NCBI GenBank assembly: GCA_050304615.1
Contig: JBNLDW010000009.1
Location: forward strand, 1-64,000
Length of the DNA stretch: 64,000 nt
Reading direction: 5' to 3'
DNA from: CBFDBF01 sp050304615
GTDB taxonomy: Bacteria; Pseudomonadota; Gammaproteobacteria; Chromatiales; Chromatiaceae
The position numbers and the translations under genes are program-made. Positions 29,101 through 35,126 of this stretch are shown here, in pieces (position 1 is the stretch's first letter; each line of letters starts with the position of its first letter). The notes beneath the pieces are model-generated. The model was given only the letters and a program-made list of their open reading frames with translations. It was not told the origin of the DNA and made no database searches.

Positions 29101-31586
29101 TAAACATCTCCCAGCAGGGAGCAGACGCTGTCGTGGGGATCGCAGATGATAATGTCGTTATAACATTCAGAAACAGTGATAAGTCCAGCCTGACACCAGA
29201 GCATTTTATCAGTGTCATCGACACTGAAAATATCCATGACGATCAGGTATTGCAAGGCAGCAGAGTATACGGTGGTTTTGGCAATGACACATTAAAAGGT
29301 ACACTTGGAGATGATGTGCTAAAAGGCGGTGATGGCGACGATATACTGCAGGCCTATAGCGGCAAGAATTATCTTACAGGTGGTGATGGGAGTGATCTGT
29401 TTGTTGTGCATGAGGGGTATTCCAGCAGTCACAATATTGTAACTGATTTTGATATCAGTAAAGATAAAATAGATCTAACCTCTTTTGCGGATAGCGCATC
29501 ATATGGCAATAGGTTAAGTGCCTTAAAAATCATCAAAATAGAAGATGACACTATTGTTGAAATCAAAAGCGAATCAATATTCATTACTTTGCAGAACACA
29601 GATCCATATCTGTTAACCAAAGCCCACTTCATAGGGCTAATTGATGATATTGATGCTTTTACAGTATATGAAAAGCTGGCACTTGGAGATAAAGGATCAA
29701 CGGAAGATCAGTTGCTAGAGGATGATGGCTACGATGGCAAAGTATATGGCGGCCATGGTAATGATATTCTGAAATCCAGTGCTGGCGATGATTATCTTGA
29801 TGGCGGGCTTGGCGATGATCGCTTGATTGTAGATGGTGGCGGAATAAAAACGCTTGTTGGTGGGGGCGGTAGTGATGTTTTTGTTATAGATGAAACTGAA
29901 GATAATACTACGGTTACTATTACTGATTTTGATGCAACAAAGGATGCACTGGATCTAACTGCATTTGCGGAAAAAGATTATCATCCAGTAAAGTACTTTA
30001 GCCAATTGGATCTAATTCAGAATGGTGACGATACTATAATAAATATTGACGATGGTACTACCAAGATCGTCTTGCGGAATGTAAATAAAGAAGAGTTAAG
30101 CAATAGCAATATTATAGGTGTTATTGATCCGTATACTATCACGGAAGATCAGCTGTTAGGGATGGATCAGGATAATGTAAAGTATGTTGGTGGTGCGGGG
30201 AGTGATGTTCTCACTGGAGGTGATGGTGATGATGTTCTTGAAGGGGGGGGTGGCCGTGATATTCTATATGGAGGATTGGGTGTTAATTTATTAACGGGGG
30301 GCGATGACTGCGATACATTTGTAATAGAAGATCGAAGCACAGCCCGGACAGATTATGCCATTACCCAGGTAATTACTGATTTTACTCCAGGGGAAGATCA
30401 AGTAAACCTTAGTCAGCTACAGAACTTCGAGCTGAATAATGAGACAATAATGGATTCAGATGTAGGTGTAATTATTAGGCCTGATGAAAACCATGAAATC
30501 ATTATTAAAAACGTCGCTATCAGTCAATTAAGTATCTCTCACAGCTATGATGTGCCAGACATTATATTGCCGTGGTCGGCATATAATCCTGTGAATGTAG
30601 ATTCGTATGAATCCAATATTACTATTGAGGGATCATTCTGGTTTGGTGATTGTATATGGTCATTTGGGGATGATAACGTTATTAACACAATCAATGGAGA
30701 TGATTTTGTTGTGTCATTTGGTGCGGGCTGTATTATAAATGGCGGTGATGGTGATGATAATTTGAATGCTGCGGAGGGCGACCAAAATCAATTATCAGGT
30801 GATGATGGTAATGATGAGTTGGGGGTATGTGAAGGATCAAATAATGTTCTTGATGGCGGAGCAGGAAATGATGTCTTAACAATAGATGGTGATGCACAAA
30901 ATACGATATTGATTGGTGGTGATGGCAATGATGAGTTTGTGATGGGGTCAACTAATGAGCATTGCTTCGCCGTTATCGATGATTTTTCGCAAGAGGATGT
31001 AATAAATCTATGGGACTTTGATGTACATGATGTTAACGAGCTAGCTATTACACAGGATGGAGATGATGCTATTCTTTGTTTGGATGGAAGCTATACGCTG
31101 ACACTGAGAAATATAGATGTTGGTGCTTTAACGAACGATCAATTCATATTTAGCCCGGATTATGGCGCTACGGATGGAGATGATGTGATCACAGGGACTG
31201 ACTATGATGATGAGATTAACGCAAAAGGTGGAGACGACATTATCTATCTAAGTCGTGGTTTTGATCACCTTGTTGGTGGAGCCGGATCTGATGTATTTGT
31301 AGTGCCAAGAGACACTTATAATTACAATGATTATAAGATGGTGCTGATTGGCGACTTTGAAATCGATTATGATAAGTTGGACTTTTCGTATAATGACACT
31401 ATTAATAGTGTTGATGATTTTAATATGTATGCTTATGAATTCGAGATGCCTGCAATAGATGAGTCAGGAGAGATTGACTGGAATAATGTTGAGTACATGA
31501 CCGGTCTGCATCTTTTTGATACTAGCATTGACCTGTATGGAGTGAGCAAGGACCAACTTAGTGAAGATAATTTCATCTTTTCATGA
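20103..31586 (+). CDS. Giant type I-secreted RTX protein with Tle1-like lipase and kexin-like S8 protease domains
   Basis: One uninterrupted frame of 3,827 residues behind a GAGGGAACG site. Domains in order: DUF2235/Tle1-like hydrolase (about 1-400) with DGT at 11-13, GFSRG with Ser130, YDTV with Asp165 and GSHSDQGGGY with His230; a LysM-like segment (about 567-615, YTIQSYETLLDIAQSLD); an FrpC-like calcium region (about 822-990, LDLDGDGIELTPF and repeated DxDxDG loops); RTX block (about 1035-1230); a cadherin-like linker (about 1283-1386); subtilisin-like protease (about 1393-1723) with His1465, the oxyanion Asn region VFGGGND and GTSFAAP with Ser1645; a proprotein-convertase P domain (about 1737-1870); then RTX nonapeptides alternating with serralysin-C-like ITDF...DKIDLS units to the end. 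The position of the usual catalytic Asp reads VGVFEPG, with Glu1425. No signal peptide; the C-terminus DNFIFS suits type I export. The secretion genes follow. Confidence 0.9.
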   Translation: MGTTTIFLGTDGTHNHKDNDEADGSRTNIAKLFDLFDAQGENGVIALYEKGVGTRDLSDEEHDQIRDGLAEKTDFYSGVEGGLAWDDILDPEVERQGLRSQVDNMMSQLKDTIEDINPSDTIVIQAAGFSRGATAMREVINQIHTTYPELITSGRLVIDNVILYDTVASYGLANELNSGFNLNLGEHSANHIYHYTALDEYRSSFPLESLQDDNGELASNIEETVLFGSHSDQGGGYSTDDNLERLVFDSGTLGIYINEQSRILAENDFRDQAEDQGLLVEFDHVFGNNTTTTTYRLIEERVVQEGLSNVAFNLAFNKLVENGANIGDVSLLGESSAVPDDLLDYYNSALNGEDISQYWSQVEQYIHTSYSDEYADKTLIDIISNYRDLDGTRDIYSNEPDEAYNAFDPSTYLDVFGGLVGYYYMDGDWYDGNNASYWSGIVPQVGDDKSSELDTIYQWQVEQGLLLPRDDDWDRLFQEFDYVDFDLIDAADGSFSYADSLWRYFSDEEPEAGRYLFFENSDGTSYRYYDIFDKMVQVIDDANGNLLSNIIYDQLSCTEFTQYQRPIYTIQSYETLLDIAQSLDTSVESLLKFNPQITDPEQIQDYSVIYYPDDLIDSDIQLIDAISKEMLQSQLPLIDVGYIHTGVDDNGQDLFQIISRDSSIFNLADNTEQSVETVIEDLLAKADSFSQYGSTNYDTTLYGFDIDTSFSYGNLGQETETFGFNFDSILNDGLLWSSGNASFTSVTANDSGFWVEMNAAISDSYQPGRSNLIDSTISQDFSDLWNSMLWEDELDLYDPLNLNDFSFTSSYLSNRSTWLAEIDPLILDLDGDGIELTPFGDNYIFFDIDNDGHRERTGWMAPDDAMLVHDLNSDGKINDITEALSEYYGADRGTGAVWSSSFAALASLDSNHDGVINASDTAFSDLRIWQDINQNGETEDGELQSLTDAGITELSLNDTADGSFTGGNEVKSNSSYQRSDGTEQTLAAVNFIADPSGLTDTVDGSGRRVEVEDGAATYTVGSEQGESITATDKQVTNIIGGIGNDVLTGDDQNNWLVGSLGEDQLIGGGGHDYLVADAEDIANTQDNIQGGDGFDIVQFVGDEGVVFNLQQSQVEMAIGTDQADILASGSSDQSIINGGAGNDVLLGGSADDVLNGEEGKDSIYGHLGDDLLRGHRGDDKLTGGGGEDILQGGLGDDLLYGSAGEDLLNGGAGNDYLDGGADYDVAHYTGSYADYAVVANGDGSHTVTDLRADSPDGTDTLVDIEAFNFADINEVQMDADGPMPVKDQVRVTAEADGLTHRIAVADLLANDLDYQGDDLILREAFDAKGGSVSIDDNEIVFVLDEGFTGIPTFSYRIQDSQGNNGLQVGVRGTEQTAEMTAQVTLLLDHHPEDPTFLDQWYLSDINVLPVWSDYTGDGIKVGVFEPGPWDAEEYGQIDYSHPDLLPNIDAESLRTQNPNIEPTQHATLVAGVIGAARNDIGSVGVAYDVTLGSEGIRESDMNSLLNWRNYDVANNSWGQEDVLFNNVVADQNGTILTQALFEDAVIHGRDGLGSIVVFGGGNDRQNGCDTNAQDLTNNRLGITVGAINAEDDLGNLQLSDEPFSNPGASILVSAPGSNVTSTSRLVENENGSTFGSDYETTQGTSFAAPIVSGVVALMLEANPELGWRDVQKILALSAKQIDDPNTQWQINGSNNWNGGGMHTSHDYGFGLVDAHAAVRLAETWETWQQQGVWSNEEKLFYQSGDLSQVIPDGVGEVSHTITVTDDIELENVEVVLDLQHEQMGDMEIVLIGPDGTESVLINRPGVAPDGNAGERGYGALDRTWLTTTTNHWGGDSAGEWTLVVRDTVTGETGILRDWELRLYGELSDDNDVYVYTNEYASLGEAGRAILTDSSGIDIINTSAVTGGVVIDLSGEYVSYIAGRDLFIDSGTIIEDIYTGDGDDVLIGNDAFNYLYGGRGDDVITGRMGDDHLDGGDGNDNLFGNEGDDQLNGGSGFDVLVGAEGNDMLFGGGELDLIIGGAGEDTIFGEDGDDFLFGSDGSDAVYGAGGNDTIYGDGSLDYNTLNVVDYDAQHGNDELYGGAGDDVILAFNGNDYVSGGSGSDIIFGHEGDDDLHGDSGDDEIQGGQGDDVIYAGTGNDAVKGEGGNDIIYGCGGNDWLSGGAGSDVITSGSGDVVQLIGGDGGDTFKIDLRELSDHNVYDVIHDFDTSNPNEKIDLSAFDLTAGQTLFKAQLGDHTYIVLNGFSGFYQYLVLKNTNVTDVNAGHFVNADIALYNYLEVPEGQGDNPFVGTDDHDYILGTDAPEIIEGGAGDDIILGGGGDDVLLGETGEDWIFGEGGDDVIYGGSGNDVLIGGAGDDTIDGQDGDDWVQGDAGDDTLYGSSDDDVILGGSGNDELHGGSGNDVLEGDYVIDLSIEENSYDDKLYGDEGNDFLLGMEGSDELYGGAGDDILGNGTRIGGIDDGINNYFYGGSGNDLIHGGNGDDLISGGAGHNVIYLRHPYYSGISSDTDTVVITENAGGRDTVVNFRPDSDKLDLSAFDSDLQEVVMYEFGVSSTEEAGVMLSLGSDQYIIIKDVSSNDLISNWGSSSANGEGILIADHGIDIVRASESISSIQGTESDDTINVGDQDAIVYGSGGNDVVIGGSGSDFISGGYGNKIIKGRGGDDILVSGVGDNIISGGQGEDVYVIGNNKWHKNIITDYTPGEDRVDVSMLFDIAQAKFSKQKIFVDEQDDNVIFYFKDSILVIQNTAYSEIDFNDFIGLEEYYTTRKEYDSTNEAELGLGNNLVDGSDTDLFVITAKYWGTDVITGFDPAVDKIDLSDIVLDWHYNVDDIQHLDIKNVSGDAVISFGSGGYQKIVLRGIDAGALNLSNFLGISYNSRIGEDFSIGFDKVNIVGGSGDDLLLGDMYTESIDGGDGDDVIYANTHFGLRITGGGLINGTVVGENVVTSDVDEITVTGGSGGDTYIIGANSRKVVITDFEYGQDKVDLSAWEKAKYFTDLNISQQGADAVVGIADDNVVITFRNSDKSSLTPEHFISVIDTENIHDDQVLQGSRVYGGFGNDTLKGTLGDDVLKGGDGDDILQAYSGKNYLTGGDGSDLFVVHEGYSSSHNIVTDFDISKDKIDLTSFADSASYGNRLSALKIIKIEDDTIVEIKSESIFITLQNTDPYLLTKAHFIGLIDDIDAFTVYEKLALGDKGSTEDQLLEDDGYDGKVYGGHGNDILKSSAGDDYLDGGLGDDRLIVDGGGIKTLVGGGGSDVFVIDETEDNTTVTITDFDATKDALDLTAFAEKDYHPVKYFSQLDLIQNGDDTIINIDDGTTKIVLRNVNKEELSNSNIIGVIDPYTITEDQLLGMDQDNVKYVGGAGSDVLTGGDGDDVLEGGGGRDILYGGLGVNLLTGGDDCDTFVIEDRSTARTDYAITQVITDFTPGEDQVNLSQLQNFELNNETIMDSDVGVIIRPDENHEIIIKNVAISQLSISHSYDVPDIILPWSAYNPVNVDSYESNITIEGSFWFGDCIWSFGDDNVINTINGDDFVVSFGAGCIINGGDGDDNLNAAEGDQNQLSGDDGNDELGVCEGSNNVLDGGAGNDVLTIDGDAQNTILIGGDGNDEFVMGSTNEHCFAVIDDFSQEDVINLWDFDVHDVNELAITQDGDDAILCLDGSYTLTLRNIDVGALTNDQFIFSPDYGATDGDDVITGTDYDDEINAKGGDDIIYLSRGFDHLVGGAGSDVFVVPRDTYNYNDYKMVLIGDFEIDYDKLDFSYNDTINSVDDFNMYAYEFEMPAIDESGEIDWNNVEYMTGLHLFDTSIDLYGVSKDQLSEDNFIFS
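30243..30250. repeat. Poly-G tract (G8) inside the giant RTX gene
   Basis: Eight G residues encode part of the Gly run in LEGGGGRDILYGG (codons 3381-3383). A one-base slip would end the protein before its C-terminal secretion signal. A G7 run also occurs at 26474-26480. Confidence 0.6.
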
Positions 31587-32022
31587 TTGGTGCTTGCTTC
31601 AAATATGAAAATTGTAGCATTGGGTAGAGTATGTATATGAGGTGTCTTGAGTGTATTGATAAATACAATATAGCAATCAATAAGATAGTAAGCAGAAGGG
31701 TGGGAGGGATTCTAGTTAGATGTATGTGATGATTGGCGCTAACAAGGTGCAGGTTAGAGAATTATAGATTGATATCGCTTTATACTCTTTTCATGCATGC
31801 GTCATACATTCTGGATATAGGATCTTTGGAAGGCTTGGGTAGTAATGGTAGGCGATGTGTCAGCTTGACAGGATTCTGTCTAGTACTGTTTCAGTAGTGT
31901 ACGTTGAATTAATAACCACCAACTCTGATTGATTTGTAAATTGCTTCCAGTTGCATTTACTTTAGACCAAAGAAATATCGATCTTATGATCATATAAAAA
32001 AATGTCACGGATGGTGGGGGTT
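31587..32022. other. AT-rich spacer between the giant RTX gene and its transporter
   Basis: About 436 bp with no supportable gene on either strand. It is AT-rich and probably holds a promoter for the transporter pair, but I found no -35/-10 pair good enough to name and no strong terminator. The palindrome-like GATCTTATGATC sits just before the transporter start. Confidence 0.4.
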
Positions 32023-33738
32023 ATGCAATATAATTTAATTCAACAAAAATTATTATTATGCCGTAAAGCATTCTGGGGGGCCTTTTGGATTAGTTTTCTA
32101 GTTAATGTCTTAATGCTGGCTATTCCCTTATATTCATTGCAAGTACTCGATAGGGTGCTGTCTAGCGGTTCCTATGAAACATTAGCTATGCTCTCTGTCG
32201 TTGCGGTTGTATGCATTATCTTTATAGGTGTTTTTCAGGGGATCCGTTCATTAGTCTTTTTGCATATTAGCCGCTGGCTTGATGATGAATTGTCCTCTGA
32301 TGTTCTTGATTGTGCATTAGAGCAAGGACTGAACACGCCACAACATGGCAACCAGCCTTTAAGAGATTTATCGGTTCTCAAGTCTTTTATCACGTGCCCC
32401 GCACTGACCACTCTTTTTGACGCACCATGGGCTGTAATCTATCTGTTGGTGATATTTATGGTGCACCCAATATTGGGGGTTATTACCATAGCAGGCGCAC
32501 TGTTGCTGCTGTTTATGGCGTATCTAAATGAAAGGTTAACTGCAAAGAAATTACGTAATGTGAATGAGGCGCAGTTAGGAACCATGCGGTCCGCAGATTC
32601 CTTCATTAGAAACACTGAAGTCATTAATGCAATGGGCATGAAGCAGGCGGTGATTGAGCACTGGCAACAATTTAACCGACCTTGGCAGCATGCAGAATAT
32701 GAGGCAAATAACACATTAAGTGAGATGACTGCCATGACAAGGTCGATCAGGATGGCATTACAGGTTTGTTTGACCGGGACTGGTGCAATATTCGTATTAA
32801 TAAACCAGATGTCAGCTGGAGGTATAATCGCTGTTTCTATTCTGGCTGGAAAAACACTGATGCCATTTGAACAGGCGATAGTAGTGTTTAAGTCCTTGAT
32901 AAATATGAAGCAGGCTTATAATCGTTTGGCGGAAAACACAGAGGAATCAGCAGATAAAAAGCGTTATTTAATGGATCTGCCAGAGCCCAAGGGCGCTGTT
33001 TCACTTGAGAAATTGGCCTATCAATTACAGAGTGATAGTCGATGGTTGATTAAGGGTGTAAATATCCATATCGAACCAGGAGAGTTGGTGGGTATTGTAG
33101 GGCCAAGTGGTAGTGGGAAGACTACGCTTGCCCGCCTTGTGGTCGGAGTATTAATACCAACAATAGGATGTGTCAGGATAGATGGCGCAGATTTGAGGCA
33201 TTGGCCGATATCTCAGCGTGCTGATGCAATTGGCTATCTACCGCAAGATGTAGAGCTATTTTCAGGAAGTGTCAGGGATAATATCTCTCATATGGAGAAA
33301 GAGGTCGATGATGAGCGTGTATTGGAGGCATGTCAATTTAGTTATGTGCATGATGTCGTACTTAAGTTGCCACATGGCTATCAAACTGATGTTGGTTTTC
33401 AGGGCGCCGCTTTATCTGCAGGGCAGAGGCAGAGAATTGCACTCGCCAGAGCATTTTATAAACGCCCTAAGGTGGTCATGCTGGATGAGCCAAATTCAAA
33501 CTTAGATTCAGCTGGGGAGCAGGCTCTGGCTAAATGTTTATTGAATGCTAAAGCACAAAAGATCACGTGTATTGTTACTGTGCACAAACCCAGTATTCTG
33601 CAAATTATGGACAAGATACTTATAATGCAGGATGGAGAGGCGAAGGCCTTTGGCGCAGCAAAAGATATCCTGTCAGAACTTGGTGTTGGTAGTGGCCCAA
33701 CTGAAACGCGCAGAGCAATACGTATCAAGCGTGGATGA
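32023..33738 (+). CDS. Type I secretion ABC transporter (PrtD-like permease/ATPase)
   Basis: ATG 32023 is preferred because GGTGGGGG lies 6 bp upstream; an ATG at 32002 in the same frame lacks a site. The 571-residue product has an N-terminal membrane domain (from FLVNVLMLAIPLYSLQVLDRVLSSGSYETL, characteristic of PrtD-type exporters, to about residue 310) and a nucleotide-binding domain with Walker A GPSGSGKTT, Q-loop YLPQDVELFSGSVRDNI, signature LSAGQRQRIALARA and Walker B VVMLDEP. It has no C39 peptidase or C39-like domain, fitting substrates with C-terminal signals. It should energise export of the giant RTX protein encoded upstream. The signature has Ala for the usual Gly (LSGGQ). Confidence 0.93.
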   Translation: MQYNLIQQKLLLCRKAFWGAFWISFLVNVLMLAIPLYSLQVLDRVLSSGSYETLAMLSVVAVVCIIFIGVFQGIRSLVFLHISRWLDDELSSDVLDCALEQGLNTPQHGNQPLRDLSVLKSFITCPALTTLFDAPWAVIYLLVIFMVHPILGVITIAGALLLLFMAYLNERLTAKKLRNVNEAQLGTMRSADSFIRNTEVINAMGMKQAVIEHWQQFNRPWQHAEYEANNTLSEMTAMTRSIRMALQVCLTGTGAIFVLINQMSAGGIIAVSILAGKTLMPFEQAIVVFKSLINMKQAYNRLAENTEESADKKRYLMDLPEPKGAVSLEKLAYQLQSDSRWLIKGVNIHIEPGELVGIVGPSGSGKTTLARLVVGVLIPTIGCVRIDGADLRHWPISQRADAIGYLPQDVELFSGSVRDNISHMEKEVDDERVLEACQFSYVHDVVLKLPHGYQTDVGFQGAALSAGQRQRIALARAFYKRPKVVMLDEPNSNLDSAGEQALAKCLLNAKAQKITCIVTVHKPSILQIMDKILIMQDGEAKAFGAAKDILSELGVGSGPTETRRAIRIKRG

Positions 33739-33741
33739 TAA

Positions 33742-35103
33742 ATGGTTATCGATAAATTCAAACAAAATGCAATAAAGGCTGCATCGATAGTAAAAGATTA
33801 TATCAATTCAGCCAAAGAGTATGATAGCGAAAATGTTGCTGCGCAGCCACTGAAATTAGGCATGTACCTGGCTGTTGTATTTGTTGGTACGTTTGTTTTG
33901 TGGGGGACTTTTGCGCCCATCAATTCTGCTGTTATTGCGCCCGGTAAGGTGGTGCTGGATTTTAACCGTAAAGTGGTCCAGCACCTGGAGGGCGGCATTG
34001 TAGAACAGATATTTGTGAAAGAGGGCCAGTTTGTGGTGACTGATGAACCGCTGGTTTCACTAAGGGACGTCAGTGTCTCTTCTCAGCAATCTTTATTGAA
34101 TAATCAGTTAATGAATGCAAGGGCGCAAAAAATCCGCCTGGAAGGGGAGCGTGATTCCTGGAGCACTCCTGATTTTCAGTCGTTATCAGAAATATCAGAT
34201 AATCATACTGTATTTGAAACGCAAAAGGATATTTTTGACAGCAGAAAGAAATCTATTCAGGGGAAAATCGGAATATTCAAGAAGCAAAAGCAACAAGGGG
34301 AGGATGAGTTATCTGGATTGGAGTCACAGATTGTGGCAATTAAAAAGGAGCTTGAGCTTGCTGGTAAAGAGCAGTCAATGTTTAAAAAGCTAGCGGCCGG
34401 AGGGAATGTGGCGCTGACACGTGTAATTGAGGCGGAAAAACAGATTGCACATCTGGAGGGTACGTATGGTGAGTTGACCGCAGAAGTCGCTAAAATCAAG
34501 AAGGCAAATCTTGCCATTGAATTGGAGATTATTGACCTACAAAACGAACACTTGAATAGAGTGCTATCAGAGCTGGAAGAAGTTGAGCAAGCCATTTCTG
34601 ATTTAACTGAGCAAACAGAGGCGGCATCTGACATATTGACTAGAACAGTCATTCGTGCGCCAGTGTCAGGAACGATTATGGATTTGCAAGTTCATACTGT
34701 CGGCGCTGTTGTATCACCAGGAGCAGAAATCATGTATGTAGTGCCTCAAGACGACACCATGATTGTCGAGGCCATAGTTAATCCTAATGATATTGATCAG
34801 GTCTACTCCGGCATGCCGGCCAAGGTTCAGTTGACGGCTTATAGAGCAAAAAAAGCACCGAAGCTTGATGCGACTGTAATAACAGTGTCTGCAGATATTC
34901 TGAAGGATGAGTTAACTGGAGAGGCTTATTATTTGGCCCGCGTTAAAGTAGCGGAGTCAATGCTTAAAGAGTTGCAGTCAAATATAAAATTGTACCCGGG
35001 AATGCCAGCCCAAGTATTTATGATTGGTGATGCAAGATCCTTATTTGATTATCTATTTACGCCGATTTCAGATGCGACCTATAAAGCGTTTCGGGAAGAG
35101 TAG
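33742..35103 (+). CDS. HlyD-family membrane-fusion protein of the type I secretion system
   Basis: The 453-residue product has a cytoplasmic N-terminus, one membrane segment (about residues 37-60, LGMYLAVVFVGTFVLWGTFAP), a biotinyl-lipoyl half (VVQHLEGGIVEQIFVKEGQFV), long coiled-coil arms (about 110-290) and a beta-barrel with RAPVSGTIMDLQVHTVGAVVSPG. It bridges the ABC transporter to an outer-membrane TolC-type channel, which is not encoded in this window. It starts 3 bp after the ABC gene stop, so the two are one unit. It is the last gene before the convergent uvrA. Confidence 0.93.
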   Translation: MVIDKFKQNAIKAASIVKDYINSAKEYDSENVAAQPLKLGMYLAVVFVGTFVLWGTFAPINSAVIAPGKVVLDFNRKVVQHLEGGIVEQIFVKEGQFVVTDEPLVSLRDVSVSSQQSLLNNQLMNARAQKIRLEGERDSWSTPDFQSLSEISDNHTVFETQKDIFDSRKKSIQGKIGIFKKQKQQGEDELSGLESQIVAIKKELELAGKEQSMFKKLAAGGNVALTRVIEAEKQIAHLEGTYGELTAEVAKIKKANLAIELEIIDLQNEHLNRVLSELEEVEQAISDLTEQTEAASDILTRTVIRAPVSGTIMDLQVHTVGAVVSPGAEIMYVVPQDDTMIVEAIVNPNDIDQVYSGMPAKVQLTAYRAKKAPKLDATVITVSADILKDELTGEAYYLARVKVAESMLKELQSNIKLYPGMPAQVFMIGDARSLFDYLFTPISDATYKAFREE

Positions 35104-35126
35104 ATTATAGTGTCGTCGGCTTCTGC

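Noticed and set aside
25890..31586. Repeated GGTGATGATGT-like units as a possible CRISPR or tandem DNA repeat
   Set aside because: They are codons of RTX nonapeptides (GGxGxDxLx) in one open frame, not spaced repeats with unique spacers.
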